This document shows, piece after piece, positions 1-9,259 of a stretch of 56,519 bases of DNA (its first letter is position 1; each line of letters opens with the position of its first letter). The notes under the pieces are model-generated. The model searched no databases. It saw only the letters and a list, made by a program, of their open reading frames with translations, and had not been told where the DNA came from. Where the stretch lies: contig JAOHHF010000004.1 in NCBI GenBank assembly GCA_028099475.1, forward strand, positions 1-56,519, written 5' to 3'. A program made the translations under genes and the position numbers. Source of the DNA: Candidatus Pelagibacter sp. (lineage in GTDB: Bacteria; Pseudomonadota; Alphaproteobacteria; Pelagibacterales; Pelagibacteraceae).

Positions 1-337
1 TGTATGCACAAATAAACAAGAGCATTTATCAAATGATCTTTTAAAAAAAATTGGAATTTATGACTTTTTTGAATATGTAGCAGGATCAGATACTTTTGAT
101 TACTGTAAACCAGACCCAAGACATCTAACAAATGTAGTTGAAATATTAGATGGTGATGTGAAAAAAACTATTATGATTGGAGATAGTGAAACAGATGCAA
201 ATGCTGCTAAAGCTGCTGGGATACCAGTTATTTTGTTAGAAAACGGTTATACGGAAAAAAATACAACCGAAATATATCACAATCACTTAATAAAAGACTT
301 TGTGGGTATTGAAAAAATAATAACAAAATATCTTTAA
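1..337 (+). CDS. gph: HAD-family phosphatase, phosphoglycolate phosphatase-like (C-terminal part)
   Basis: The reading frame is open from base 2 to a TAA at 335-337, about 111 residues with no start in the window, so the 5' part lies outside. Two late HAD motifs are visible: a Lys-Pro-Asp-Pro segment near residue 37 (motif III lysine) and IGDSETDANAAKAAG near residue 60 (motif IV, the two Mg-binding acidic residues). This spacing is typical of the Gph/PGMB-like group, which dephosphorylates 2-phosphoglycolate or small sugar phosphates in the cytoplasm. Substrate cannot be fixed from this fragment, because the cap domain that decides it is missing. It ends 53 nt before prpD on the same strand. 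Confidence 0.8.
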   Translation, partial: VCTNKQEHLSNDLLKKIGIYDFFEYVAGSDTFDYCKPDPRHLTNVVEILDGDVKKTIMIGDSETDANAAKAAGIPVILLENGYTEKNTTEIYHNHLIKDFVGIEKIITKYL

Positions 338-390
338 TATTGATTAATTTTTTTTAACTATTAAAACAAAAACTCTATTAAGGAGTTATT

Positions 391-1893
391 TTGTTATTAC
401 ACACTGTTAAAGTCTACCCGTCAAAAATTAATCTTCCAAAAAAGAAACAACTTGCATGGAAAATAGCAGAGATCGCAAGTGATAATTCAAAACTAAATAA
501 AGACTCTATTGAAATGGTTATCAATAGAATTATTGATAACGCTTCTGTAGCTATTGCCTCTTTAAATAGAAAGCCTGTAATTTCTTCAAGAGAGATGGCT
601 TTAAAACACTCAAGAAAAAACGGTGCTTCATTATTTGGAGTAAATTCAAAACTTAAATTTGATTGCGAATGGGCTGCTTGGTCAAATGGTACAGCTGTAA
701 GAGAACTCGATTTCCATGATACATTTTTAGCTGCTGACTATAGTCATCCAGGAGATAATATACCTCCTCTATTAGCAGTTGCTCAACAGAATAAAAAAAG
801 TGGTTTAGATCTTTTAAGAGGGATAATTACTGCTTATGAAGTCCAGGTAAATCTTGTTAAAGGTATTTGCCTCCATAAACACAAAGTAGATCATATAGCT
901 CATTTAGGTCCAAGTGTTGCAGCTGGATTAGGTTCAATGCTTAAACTAAATACTGAAACAATTTATCAAGCAGTACAACAAGCTTTGCACACAACTGTAT
1001 CAACTAGACAATCTAGAAAAGGTGAAATTTCAAGTTGGAAAGCTTATGCCCCTGCTCATGCAGGTAAACTTGCAATTGAAGCTGTAGATAGAGTTATGCG
1101 GGGTGAAGGTGCACCAAGTCCAATCTATGAAGGTGAAGATAGTGTAATTGCTAGAATACTAGATGGAAAAAAAGCTAACTATAAAGTTCCTCTTCCAAAA
1201 AAAGGTGAGATTAAGAAAGCAATATTAGAAACATATACAAAAGAATATTCAGCAGAATATCAATCCCAAGCATTAATAGATTTAGCAAAAAAGCTAAAAT
1301 CAAAAATACCCAATTTAAACTTAATAAAAAAAATTGATATTTATACAAGTCACCATACTCATTATGTAATTGGAACCGGTGCTAATGATCCACAAAAAAT
1401 GGATCCTAACGCAAGCAGAGAGACATTAGATCACTCTATAATGTATATATTTGCAGTAGCTTTAGAGGATGGTGATTGGCATCATGTTAAATCATATACA
1501 AAATCAAGAGCAAATAGAAAAAGTACAATTAAGATTTGGAGATCTATTAAAACTTTTGAAGATAAAAAATGGACCAAAAAATATCATGATCCAAATCCAA
1601 AAAATAAATCTTTTGGAGCAAAGGTAATTGTAACCCTTAATAATGGTAAGAAAATTATTGAAGCATTAGATCGAGCAGATGCTCATCCATATGGAGCACG
1701 TCCCTTTAAAAGACAAAATTATATTAATAAATTTTTAACTCTAACTCATGGAATATTACAAAAAAATGAAAGTGATCGTTTTTTGAAAACTGTTCAAAAT
1801 CTTAAAAATTTGAAACCAGGTCAATTAGATAAATTAAATATAGAAATTAAAAAAAGTAAGTTAAAAAGAAATCTTAAAAAAGGAATATTTTAG
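391..1893 (+). CDS. prpD: 2-methylcitrate dehydratase (MmgE/PrpD family)
   Basis: Product of 500 aa that matches the MmgE/PrpD family over its full length, with the family segment [18 protein letters not shown] near residue 109. It dehydrates 2-methylcitrate to 2-methyl-cis-aconitate in the methylcitrate cycle, which disposes of propionyl-CoA. The start is TTG at 391, preceded by AAGGAG 5 nt upstream; no ATG fits the ribosome binding site. It is first of a tight operon: the stop TAG overlaps the GTG of prpB by one base. No prpE (propionyl-CoA synthetase) or PrpR-type activator is adjacent. The paralogous cis-aconitate decarboxylase activity exists in this family, but the prpB-prpC context makes PrpD the best call. 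Confidence 0.93.
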   Translation: MLLHTVKVYPSKINLPKKKQLAWKIAEIASDNSKLNKDSIEMVINRIIDNASVAIASLNRKPVISSREMALKHSRKNGASLFGVNSKLKFDCEWAAWSNGTAVRELDFHDTFLAADYSHPGDNIPPLLAVAQQNKKSGLDLLRGIITAYEVQVNLVKGICLHKHKVDHIAHLGPSVAAGLGSMLKLNTETIYQAVQQALHTTVSTRQSRKGEISSWKAYAPAHAGKLAIEAVDRVMRGEGAPSPIYEGEDSVIARILDGKKANYKVPLPKKGEIKKAILETYTKEYSAEYQSQALIDLAKKLKSKIPNLNLIKKIDIYTSHHTHYVIGTGANDPQKMDPNASRETLDHSIMYIFAVALEDGDWHHVKSYTKSRANRKSTIKIWRSIKTFEDKKWTKKYHDPNPKNKSFGAKVIVTLNNGKKIIEALDRADAHPYGARPFKRQNYINKFLTLTHGILQKNESDRFLKTVQNLKNLKPGQLDKLNIEIKKSKLKRNLKKGIF

Positions 1894-2789
1894 TGCACTT
1901 CGTTGAAAAAGAGCCTGGTCAAAAAAGAATAGATTTTAATGAAAAATTAAGATCAAATAAAATCTTAAGAGTTCCTGGTGCCTATAATCCTTTAACAGCA
2001 AAATTAATTGAAGAAATTGGTTATGATGCTGTCTATGTATCAGGCGGTGTTATGGCAAATGATTTAGGGTTTCCAGATATTGGCTTAACAACTTTACAAG
2101 ATGTGAGCACTAGATCTTACTTAATCTCAAGAGTAACTAATCTTCCAACTATAGTAGATATTGATACAGGGTTTCAATCTTGCAAAGAAACTATAGAAAC
2201 TTTTGAAGAATTTGGAATTACAGCAGTTCATTTAGAAGATCAAATTGAGAGGAAAAGATGTGGTCATCTTGATAATAAAGAACTGATCTCTACAGATGAG
2301 ATGGTTAAAAAAATTAAAGAATGTGTGGCTGCAAAAAAAGATGATAATTTTAAAATCATTGCGAGATCAGACGCTAAAGGGGTTGAGGGGATTGATAAAA
2401 TGATTGATAGATGTAAGGCTTACGTTGATGCAGGAGCTGAAATAATATTTCCAGAGGCTTTACAAGATGAAAGAGATTTTGAAACAGTAAGAAAAGAACT
2501 TTCTTGTTATTTATTAGCTAATATGACTGAATTTGGAAAATCAAAATTGTTTAATTTCAAGGAATTAGAAAATTTTGGATACAATATAGTTATTTATCCA
2601 GTAACTACTCAAAGATTAGCAATGAAAAATGTAGAAGATGGCTTGAGAGACATTTATGCAAATGGACATCAGAACAATATTATTGATAAAATGCAAACTA
2701 GAAAAAGACTTTATGAGTTGGTTGAATATGAAAAATATAACTCATTGGATGAAAAAATTTTTAATTTTAGTACGGAAGGACATGAATAA
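1893..2789 (+). CDS. prpB: 2-methylisocitrate lyase
   Basis: Product of 298 aa in the isocitrate lyase/PEP mutase superfamily. It cleaves 2-methylisocitrate to pyruvate and succinate, the last step of the methylcitrate cycle. Visible family signatures are SGG at 50-52, the metal-binding DID at 89-91, HLEDQ at 113-117 and the catalytic loop KRCGH at 121-125. The length matches PrpB (about 295 aa) rather than isocitrate lyase (about 430 aa; that enzyme is present separately at 47176). The start is GTG, sharing one base with the stop of prpD, and the stop TAA shares one base with the ATG of prpC, so translation of all three is probably coupled. Confidence 0.95.
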   Translation: MHFVEKEPGQKRIDFNEKLRSNKILRVPGAYNPLTAKLIEEIGYDAVYVSGGVMANDLGFPDIGLTTLQDVSTRSYLISRVTNLPTIVDIDTGFQSCKETIETFEEFGITAVHLEDQIERKRCGHLDNKELISTDEMVKKIKECVAAKKDDNFKIIARSDAKGVEGIDKMIDRCKAYVDAGAEIIFPEALQDERDFETVRKELSCYLLANMTEFGKSKLFNFKELENFGYNIVIYPVTTQRLAMKNVEDGLRDIYANGHQNNIIDKMQTRKRLYELVEYEKYNSLDEKIFNFSTEGHE

Positions 2790-3913
2790 TGAGTGAAGAT
2801 ATTAAAAAAGGTTTATTAGGAATAGTAGTAGATGAAACTGAAGTTTCAAAAGTTATGCCTGAAATAAACTCTCTAACCTACAGAGGGTACGCTGCTCAAG
2901 ATTTATGTGAATACTGTAGATTTGAAGAGGTTGCTTATTTAATTTTAAACAAAGACCTTCCTAACTCAATACAGTTAAAAAAATTTGAAAAAGAAGAGAG
3001 AAATCAAAGAGAATTATCTAAAAACTTATATGAAATAATAAAACATATGCCAAAAAAATCTCACCCTATGGATGTAGCTAGAACAGCTGTTAGCGTGATG
3101 GGTTTAGAGGATAAAGAAACTTCTACATCTTCTCCAGAGGCAAATATGAGAAAATCACTTAGAATTTTTGCAAAAACTCCGACTGCTTTAGCTGCATTTT
3201 ATAGAATTAGAAGTGGAAAAAAAATTATTAAACCAAAAAAGACTTTAACTTTTGCAGAGAATTTTTTCTATATGTGTTTTGGAAAAGTTCCTCAAAAAGA
3301 AATTGTAAAAGCGTTTGATGTTTCGTTAATATTATATGCAGAACATAGTTTTAATGTTTCAACTTTTACCGCAAGAACTATTACTAGTAGTTTATCTGAT
3401 ATCCATGGTGCGATAACAGGAGCAATTGCTAGCTTAAAAGGACCATTGCATGGTGGAGCTAATGAAGAAGTGATGCACATGATGAATAAAATTAAAAAAC
3501 CTGAAAATGCATTAAAATGGATCAAAAACGCGCTTAAAAATAAAGATGTTGTAATGGGTTTTGGTCATAGGGTCTATAAATCAGGAGACTCAAGAGTTCC
3601 TACTATGAGAGAATACTTCGGTAAAGTTGCCAAAATTAAAAAGGATAAAAAATTTGAAAAAATTTATGACATTGTTGAAAAAGTAATGATTAAAGAAAAA
3701 AATATTCATCCCAATGTTGATTATCCAACTGGACCCACTTATCATTTGATGGGTTTTGATACTGACTTTTTTACTCCTATATTTGTAATCTCAAGAATTA
3801 CAGGTTGGTCAGCTCATATAATGGAGCAACATGCTGCTAACAAACTTATTCGTCCACTTGCTAAATACAAAGGTAGCAAGCACCGAAAAGTTATGGAATT
3901 AAATTACAGATAA
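2789..3913 (+). CDS. prpC: 2-methylcitrate synthase (citrate synthase family)
   Basis: Product of 374 aa, the short form of citrate synthase typical of PrpC. It condenses propionyl-CoA with oxaloacetate to 2-methylcitrate. The citrate synthase catalytic set is visible: His186 in AEHSFNVS, His221 in PLHGGAN, His260 in GFGHRVY and Asp311 in NVDYPTG. It is last gene of the prpDBC operon, started by a one-base overlap with prpB. The convergent nrdB ends only 11 nt downstream and no terminator hairpin is seen between them. A housekeeping citrate synthase role cannot be excluded by sequence alone, but the operon argues for the methylcitrate cycle. Confidence 0.94.
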   Translation: MSEDIKKGLLGIVVDETEVSKVMPEINSLTYRGYAAQDLCEYCRFEEVAYLILNKDLPNSIQLKKFEKEERNQRELSKNLYEIIKHMPKKSHPMDVARTAVSVMGLEDKETSTSSPEANMRKSLRIFAKTPTALAAFYRIRSGKKIIKPKKTLTFAENFFYMCFGKVPQKEIVKAFDVSLILYAEHSFNVSTFTARTITSSLSDIHGAITGAIASLKGPLHGGANEEVMHMMNKIKKPENALKWIKNALKNKDVVMGFGHRVYKSGDSRVPTMREYFGKVAKIKKDKKFEKIYDIVEKVMIKEKNIHPNVDYPTGPTYHLMGFDTDFFTPIFVISRITGWSAHIMEQHAANKLIRPLAKYKGSKHRKVMELNYR

Positions 3914-3924
3914 TTTTTTTATAA

Positions 3925-4950
3925 TTAACTAAAAGCTTCTACCCAGGTACCTTGTGTTGATGCTTTAGAGTATTCTGTAGCACGACCTTCAAAGAAGTTC
4001 ATGTGTTCAACAGCATTAAGCATTGTATCTAACCAAGTTAAAGGGTTTTTTTGTACATCATAAATTGGCTCTAGACCTAATTGAGTAAGTCTTCTATTAG
4101 CTATAAATCTGATATAATCTTTAACTTCTTGTGCAGTTAAACCTTCCATTGGACCCATTTCAAAAGCAAGATCAATAAAAGCATCTTCATGTTCAATAAT
4201 AGTTCTGCACGCTTCATAAAGTTCTTTTTTAAGTTTTGGAGTCCATATTTCTGGGTTCTCATTTATAAATTCTTTAAAAACTCTAATCATAGAATTACAA
4301 TGAAGAGTTTCGTCTCTAACAGACCAAGTAACAATCTGACCCATTCCCTTCATCTTATTGTGTCTTGGGAAATTTAAAAGAATTGCAAAACTAGCAAACA
4401 ATTGAAGTCCCTCTGTAAATGCACTAAACACTGCAACTGTTTTTGCAATATCCTCTTTAGAATTTACATTGAAACCTTGCATGTAGTCATATTTATCTTT
4501 CATCTCTTTATATTTCATGAAAGCAGAATATTCAGACTCAGGCATTCCAATTGTATCTAGTAAGTGTGAGTATGCTGCTACATGGACAGTTTCCATTGAT
4601 GCAAAAGCAGTCATCATCATTAAAACTTCCGTAGGTTTAAATACAGTTGTATAATGTCTTAAATAACAGTTGCTAACCTCAACATCAGCTTGAGTGAAAA
4701 ATCTGAATATTTGAGTTAATAAATTTTTTTCTGATTGAGTTAGGTTTTTTTGCCAATCTCTAACATCATCACCTAGTGGAACCTCTTCTGGCAACCAATG
4801 AATTCTTTGTTGAGTTAACCAAGCATCATAACACCATGGATATCTAAAAGGTTTGTAAACTGGATTTTCTACTAGCAAACCCATTTTTTTTGGTTGGATT
4901 ATTTCTTTGTTTGGTGTCTTAATTTTTTCTGCTACTGACATGATAGGCAC
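3925..4950 (-). CDS. nrdB: Ribonucleotide reductase class Ia, beta (radical) subunit
   Basis: R2 subunit of 341 aa that houses the di-iron-tyrosyl radical cofactor and passes the radical to NrdA. The full ligand set is visible: Asp89, Glu120 and His123, radical Tyr127 (in METVHVAAY), Glu180 and the Glu214/His217 pair in RDETLHC. Because Tyr127 is present this should be a tyrosyl-radical enzyme rather than a class Ic (Phe or Leu) form. It follows nrdA on the minus strand and its proposed start (4950) overlaps the end of nrdA by 19 nt. An ATG nine bases downstream (4941) is an equally possible start. The C-terminal tail, which docks on NrdA, is intact. Confidence 0.96.
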   Translation of the reverse strand: MPIMSVAEKIKTPNKEIIQPKKMGLLVENPVYKPFRYPWCYDAWLTQQRIHWLPEEVPLGDDVRDWQKNLTQSEKNLLTQIFRFFTQADVEVSNCYLRHYTTVFKPTEVLMMMTAFASMETVHVAAYSHLLDTIGMPESEYSAFMKYKEMKDKYDYMQGFNVNSKEDIAKTVAVFSAFTEGLQLFASFAILLNFPRHNKMKGMGQIVTWSVRDETLHCNSMIRVFKEFINENPEIWTPKLKKELYEACRTIIEHEDAFIDLAFEMGPMEGLTAQEVKDYIRFIANRRLTQLGLEPIYDVQKNPLTWLDTMLNAVEHMNFFEGRATEYSKASTQGTWVEAFS

Positions 4951-6869
4951 TCCTCGTATTCTGGTTCTTCAGATTTAGTTTGTTTGTTTTTATAAACGTT
5001 GGCTAAAACATCTGTTGATTTTGCATCATTAATGTTTTCAGCTCTTTGGATTGATTTTGATCTACAGTAATAAAGACTTTTTAAGCCTTTTTTCCAAGCA
5101 TCAAAATGAATTTTATGTAACTCTTTTTTATGAACATCTGCTGGCAAAAATAAATTAACTGACTGAGCCTGAGATATAAATGGAGTTCTGTCTCCACTTA
5201 ACTCGATAATCCACTTCTGATTTAGTTCAAATGCAGTTTTAAAAACATCTTTTTCCAATTCAGTTAAAAAATCTAAATGAGATACAGAGCCTTGATTGGT
5301 AGTAATCGTAGACCAAGTCTCATCATCATTTTTTCCATGACCTTCTAAGATTTCTTCTAAATATCTATTTCTAACATTAAAAGAACCCGACAAAGTTTTG
5401 TGAGTATAACTATTAGCTGCAATTGGCTCTACTCCTGGAGATGCACCTCCACAAATAATTGATATTGAAGCAGTTGGCGCAATAGCTGTTTTATTTGAAA
5501 ATCTCTCTTGATAACCATATTCTGCAGCATCGGGACACGCTCCTCTTTCTTCAGCTAAATCTTTAGATGCTTTGTTTACTTGTTCATCGATCTGTTTAAA
5601 TATTTTTTTATTCCAAGATTTTGCCATTACTGACTCAAGTGGAATTCTATTTTTTTGTAGAAAAGAATGAAATCCCATTACACCTAATCCAACACTTCTT
5701 TCTCTTTCAGCTGAATATTTTGCATCTTTAAATTGATCAGGAGCTTTTTTTATAAAATCAGTTAAAACATTATCTAAAAATCTCATTACATCGCTTATCA
5801 TGTCTGGATCATCTTTCCATTCATCATATTTTTCTAAATTCAATGAAGACAAACAACAAACTGCAGTTCTGTCTCTTCCATCTTTATCAATTCCTGTAGG
5901 TAAAGTTATCTCACTGCATAGGTTTGATGTTTTAACAGTTAAATTAGCAAGTTTATGATGCTGAGGAATTAATCTGTTAACTGTGTCAATGTAGATAATA
6001 TAAGGTTCGCCTGTTTCAATTCTTGCGGTAAGTAATCTTATCCATAAATTTCTTGCAGAAATTGTTTGTTGAACAGTGCCATCTGCAGGACTTTTTAATC
6101 CCCACTGCTCGTCATTTTCTACAGCTCTCATAAATGCATCTGAAAGTAAAACGCCGTGGTGCAAATTTAAAGCTTTTCTATTTGGGTCACCACCTGTTGG
6201 TCTTCTCATTTCAATAAATTCTTCAATTTCAGGATGATCAACTGGTAAATAACAAGCAGCAGATCCTCTTCTTAAAGAACCTTGACTAATCGCCATTGTT
6301 AAAGAATCCATAACTTTAATAAAAGGAATTATTCCAGATGTTTTTCCAACCTTACCAATTTTTTCTCCAATAGATCTAAGGTTACCCCAGTAACTTCCTA
6401 TACCACCACCTTTTGCAGCTAACCAAACATTTTCACTCCAAAGATCAAGTATTCCTCCTAAGCTATCTGAAGCTTCATTTAAAAAACATGAAATTGGTAA
6501 TCCTCTTTTAGTTCCACCATTGGACAAGACAGGTGTGGCGGGCATGAACCAAAGGTTACTTATATAATTATAAATTCTTTGTGCGTGCAAATTATCATCT
6601 GCATATGAACTTGCAACACGTGCAAATAAATCTTGAAAAGACTCATTGTGTCCAAGATATCTATCTTTCAATGTTGCCTTACCAAAGTCAGTAAGATTCA
6701 CATCTTTTGATCTATCAATCTTGATAATAATTCCTTTTTCATTTTGAAAAAGTTCAGTTTCAGTACTTAAAGAAAACAGATCAGGTCTATTTCCCTTTGA
6801 TACTTCTTTAACTTCTGGGCTATATTCAGAGACAGCTTTCTTTAGGGCCTGTGATAGAATCTTATTCAT
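4932..6869 (-). CDS. nrdA: Ribonucleotide reductase class Ia, alpha (catalytic) subunit
   Basis: Reduces ribonucleoside diphosphates to deoxyribonucleotides. Of the active-site residues I see the cysteine in GLPISCF near residue 128, NLCSE (thiyl-radical Cys and Glu) around residue 315, AVCCLSSLN just after it, and the C-terminal ECLSC redox pair that re-reduces the active site. At 645 aa it is over 100 residues shorter than the E. coli protein. Only about 105 residues precede the MPATPVLSNGG region, so the N-terminal ATP-cone that gives dATP feedback inhibition appears to be missing. It is followed by nrdB with a 19-nt overlap. A candidate NrdR box lies 33-47 nt upstream. Confidence 0.96.
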   Translation of the reverse strand: MNKILSQALKKAVSEYSPEVKEVSKGNRPDLFSLSTETELFQNEKGIIIKIDRSKDVNLTDFGKATLKDRYLGHNESFQDLFARVASSYADDNLHAQRIYNYISNLWFMPATPVLSNGGTKRGLPISCFLNEASDSLGGILDLWSENVWLAAKGGGIGSYWGNLRSIGEKIGKVGKTSGIIPFIKVMDSLTMAISQGSLRRGSAACYLPVDHPEIEEFIEMRRPTGGDPNRKALNLHHGVLLSDAFMRAVENDEQWGLKSPADGTVQQTISARNLWIRLLTARIETGEPYIIYIDTVNRLIPQHHKLANLTVKTSNLCSEITLPTGIDKDGRDRTAVCCLSSLNLEKYDEWKDDPDMISDVMRFLDNVLTDFIKKAPDQFKDAKYSAERERSVGLGVMGFHSFLQKNRIPLESVMAKSWNKKIFKQIDEQVNKASKDLAEERGACPDAAEYGYQERFSNKTAIAPTASISIICGGASPGVEPIAANSYTHKTLSGSFNVRNRYLEEILEGHGKNDDETWSTITTNQGSVSHLDFLTELEKDVFKTAFELNQKWIIELSGDRTPFISQAQSVNLFLPADVHKKELHKIHFDAWKKGLKSLYYCRSKSIQRAENINDAKSTDVLANVYKNKQTKSEEPEYEECLSCQ

Positions 6870-6901
6870 AATTAGTACTATATTTCGTTATTGTGACAAA
6901 A

Positions 6902-6916
6902 ACAACTATATGTTGT
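6902..6916 (-). promoter_or_regulatory. Candidate NrdR box upstream of nrdA
   Basis: ACAACTATATGTTGT has perfect 5-base arms (ACAAC/GTTGT) around TATAT and resembles the known NrdR-box pattern (roughly acaCwAtATaTwGtgt). It lies 33-47 nt before the nrdA start, where NrdR would repress transcription when dATP is high. NrdR normally needs two boxes about 31 bp apart. The position one such interval further upstream (around 6940) has only a weak half-match, CCATATAAAC. The nrdR gene itself is not in the window. Confidence 0.5.
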
Positions 6917-7026
6917 ATGCGTTTTATGTTGATATACCATATAAACAATTAATCAACAGAACATTTATAGAACGCGACAAAATATTTTACAATAAAAAAA
7001 TTCAAAAAAGAGTAAGTAATTAACAG

Positions 7027-8481
7027 ATGAATCAAAATATTAAAATTGATCCCTACGGTTTTAGAGAATATGACGCTCGATGGTTGTATGAAAAAGACAT
7101 CAATAGTGAGGGAATCACGAATCTTGGTAAAGGTTTAGGCACTCAAATAAAAAAACACACAAAAAAAGAAAACCCAAGAGTAGTAGTTGGTCATGATTAT
7201 AGATCTTATAGTGAAGAAATCAAAAGTGCCCTTAAAAAAGGTTTAATTTCAACGGGGTGTTATATTGAAGACATTGGTTTGTCATTATCCCCAATGGTTT
7301 ATTTTGCACAATTTAGTTTAGATGCTGATGCAGTTGCTATGGTTACTGCAAGTCATAATGAAAATGGTTGGACTGGGGTTAAAATGGGAATCAAAAAAGG
7401 ATTAACCCATGCACCTGAAGAAATGAAAGAATTAAAAGATATCACTTTAAATCAAAATTTTTCTAGTGGTGAAGGTAGTGAAAAAAAAATAGAAAATTTT
7501 CAGCAAGTTTATAAAGATGATTTAATAAAAGGTAATATAATTAATAAAAAATTAAAAGCAGTTGTTGCATGTGGTAATGGTACTGCTGGAATATTTGCTC
7601 CTGATATTTTAAGAGGAATTGGATGTGAAGTTATAGAACTTGATTGCAATTTAGATTGGACCTTTCCTAAATACAATCCTAATCCAGAGGATTTAGAAAT
7701 GCTTCATGCAATAGCAAAAGTTGTTAAAGAAAAAAATGCAGATATAGGTTTTGGCTTTGATGGTGATGGAGATAGAGTTGGTGTTATAGACAATAAAGGA
7801 AATGAAATATTTTCAGATAAAATTGGTTTATTAATTGCAAGAAACTTATCTGAAAAACATAAAAATTCTAAGTTTGTAGTAGATGTTAAATCTACTGGAT
7901 TATATTCAAAAGATAATATTCTATTAAAAAATAATTGTGAAACTATTTATTGGAAAACAGGACACTCACATATCAAAAGAAAAGTTAATACAGAAAAAGC
8001 TTTAGCTGGATTTGAAAAAAGCGGTCATTTCTTTTTTAACCAGCCTTTAGGCTACGGATATGACGATGGTATTAATTCAGCTATTCACGTATGTCATCTA
8101 TTAGATAATCAAACTAAAAAGATGAGTGAAATTATTACTGAATTACCAAACACATATCAAACACCTACGATGGCTCCTTTTTGTAAGGATGAAGAAAAAT
8201 ATCAAGTAGTTGAGGAATTAGTCAAACAAGTTGAAGAAATTAAAAAAGATAAAATTAAAATTGATGGTCAAATCATTACTGAAGTATTAACAGTTAATGG
8301 TGTAAGATTTTCTTTTGAAGATGGATCATGGGGATTAATTAGAGCCTCATCCAATAAACCATCATTAGTAATTGTAACGGAAAGCCCAACATCAGATGAT
8401 AGAAAAAAAAGGATCTTTGATTTTATTAATGATTTGCTTCAAAAAACTGAAAAAGTTGGTGAATATGATCAAAAAATATAG
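7027..8481 (+). CDS. Phosphomannomutase/phosphoglucomutase (alpha-D-phosphohexomutase)
   Basis: Cytoplasmic enzyme of 484 aa that moves phosphate between C6 and C1 of hexoses, supplying sugar-1-phosphates for envelope polysaccharide. All four phosphohexomutase signatures are visible: the phosphoserine loop TASHNENGW (Ser109), the Mg loop DGDGDR at 245-250, the sugar-specificity loop GFEKSGH at 328-334, and the C-terminal phosphate-binding segment RASSNKPSLV. The Glu and Ser of the sugar loop fit the PMM/PGM group rather than GlmM. It diverges from nrdA. Its last 17 nt overlap the small exported protein downstream. Exact substrate preference (mannose or glucose) is not decided by these motifs. 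Confidence 0.9.
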   Translation: MNQNIKIDPYGFREYDARWLYEKDINSEGITNLGKGLGTQIKKHTKKENPRVVVGHDYRSYSEEIKSALKKGLISTGCYIEDIGLSLSPMVYFAQFSLDADAVAMVTASHNENGWTGVKMGIKKGLTHAPEEMKELKDITLNQNFSSGEGSEKKIENFQQVYKDDLIKGNIINKKLKAVVACGNGTAGIFAPDILRGIGCEVIELDCNLDWTFPKYNPNPEDLEMLHAIAKVVKEKNADIGFGFDGDGDRVGVIDNKGNEIFSDKIGLLIARNLSEKHKNSKFVVDVKSTGLYSKDNILLKNNCETIYWKTGHSHIKRKVNTEKALAGFEKSGHFFFNQPLGYGYDDGINSAIHVCHLLDNQTKKMSEIITELPNTYQTPTMAPFCKDEEKYQVVEELVKQVEEIKKDKIKIDGQIITEVLTVNGVRFSFEDGSWGLIRASSNKPSLVIVTESPTSDDRKKRIFDFINDLLQKTEKVGEYDQKI

Positions 8482-8752
8482 CTTAATTTTAATTCTATTC
8501 TTATTAATACCCTCAAAAAGTCAGGCTTTTAGTGAGCAAAATGAGCAGCAAATGTACATTGGTTGTTATCAGAATTCAAAACAGTATTTAGGTGCAGACA
8601 AAGCCAAAGCTTATTGCCAGTGCACAGTTAATAAATTAAGCGAAAAGTTTTCTGATGATGAGTTGGATAGAGTATTCAAACAAAAACCAGAAGATATTTT
8701 TAAAGATACCGAATTTGCATCTAAATTCTGTGAAAATAAAATTATTAAATAA
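8465..8752 (+). CDS. Small exported cysteine-containing protein, unknown function
   Basis: I choose the ATG at 8465 because it begins a clean signal peptide (MIKKYSLILILFLLIPSKSQA, cleavage after the second Ala near residue 21). A frame 69 nt longer exists but would bury it. The protein is 95 aa and mature about 74 aa. It has four cysteines after cleavage, in GCYQN, YCQC and FCENK, suggesting one or two periplasmic disulfides, and a D/E-rich helical tail. Its start overlaps the phosphohexomutase stop by 17 nt, so the two are probably cotranscribed. I do not recognise the family. It resembles the many small periplasmic YCxC proteins of proteobacteria. Confidence 0.75.
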   Translation: MIKKYSLILILFLLIPSKSQAFSEQNEQQMYIGCYQNSKQYLGADKAKAYCQCTVNKLSEKFSDDELDRVFKQKPEDIFKDTEFASKFCENKIIK

Positions 8753-8825
8753 AGTTATACAAAAAATCAAAGATTCAATCAAAACGTGCTTAGTTATTTA
8801 GCAAGAATCAGATATTTATTTAAGT

Positions 8826-8855
8826 GAGGTGATGGAGGGAGACTGAAGTCACCTC
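8826..8855. terminator. Hairpin between convergent genes, probable bidirectional terminator
   Basis: Perfect 7-bp stem GAGGTGA (8826-8832) / TCACCTC (8849-8855) with a purine-rich 16-nt loop. On the plus strand it is followed by a short T-rich stretch (TTTCTATTT), which fits termination of the gene ending at 8752. On the minus strand it starts 4 nt after the HIT gene stop codon. The long G-rich loop (TGGAGGGAGACTGAAG) is more than a terminator needs, so a small RNA 3' end is an alternative. Confidence 0.55.
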
Positions 8856-8858
8856 TTT

Positions 8859-9257
8859 CTATTTAAAAGCTATCCTAATTTTACTCACAATTTCTTTTAA
8901 AGCTTTTGCTGAATAACTTTTACTTTTAACAACCCAGACAGACAAAGGCCAAGAAATATCTTTTTTATACCTTGCAATAATATGGATGTGTAATTGAGGA
9001 ACTATGTTTCCTACTTTTTCAACATTTAGTTTTGAAGTTTTAAATAATTTTTTTATTACTTTACTTGAAAAAACTATTTCCTTCATAAGAAGCATTTGAT
9101 CTTTAGATTTAAGATCAGTTATATCATTAATATTTTTTCTCTTTGGAATTAACATAATCCAGGGAAATTTGGAGTTATCATGAAGTCTCACTGTGCATAA
9201 CTTTAAATCTAATAAGTGATGCGATGATTTTAAAAATTTATTATTAAGTTTAAACAT
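8859..9257 (-). CDS. HIT-domain protein
   Basis: Protein of 132 aa of the histidine-triad superfamily, nucleotide hydrolases or transferases that act on AMP-linked substrates. The signature reads QLHIHII at 88-94, so the first position of the HxHxHxx triad is Gln rather than His while the second and third histidines (His90, His92) are kept. To my knowledge a Gln at this place is common in an alphaproteobacterial HIT subfamily, so it may still be active. The N-terminal half (LHDNSKFPWIMLIPKR) fits the family. It starts 2 nt after the TauE-like gene and is the last gene of a minus-strand run. Confidence 0.85.
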   Translation of the reverse strand: MFKLNNKFLKSSHHLLDLKLCTVRLHDNSKFPWIMLIPKRKNINDITDLKSKDQMLLMKEIVFSSKVIKKLFKTSKLNVEKVGNIVPQLHIHIIARYKKDISWPLSVWVVKSKSYSAKALKEIVSKIRIAFK

Positions 9258-9259
9258 TA

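Noticed and set aside
371..387. AACTC/GAGTT hairpin over the prpD ribosome binding site
   Set aside because: Five weak base pairs in an AT-rich leader; no reason to call it a regulator.
6932..6947. Second NrdR box one 31-bp interval from the first
   Set aside because: Only a weak half-match (CCATATAAAC); symmetrical partner bases are missing.
8396..8464. Longer N-terminus for the small exported protein
   Set aside because: It would place 23 residues before a clean signal peptide and lies wholly inside the phosphohexomutase gene.
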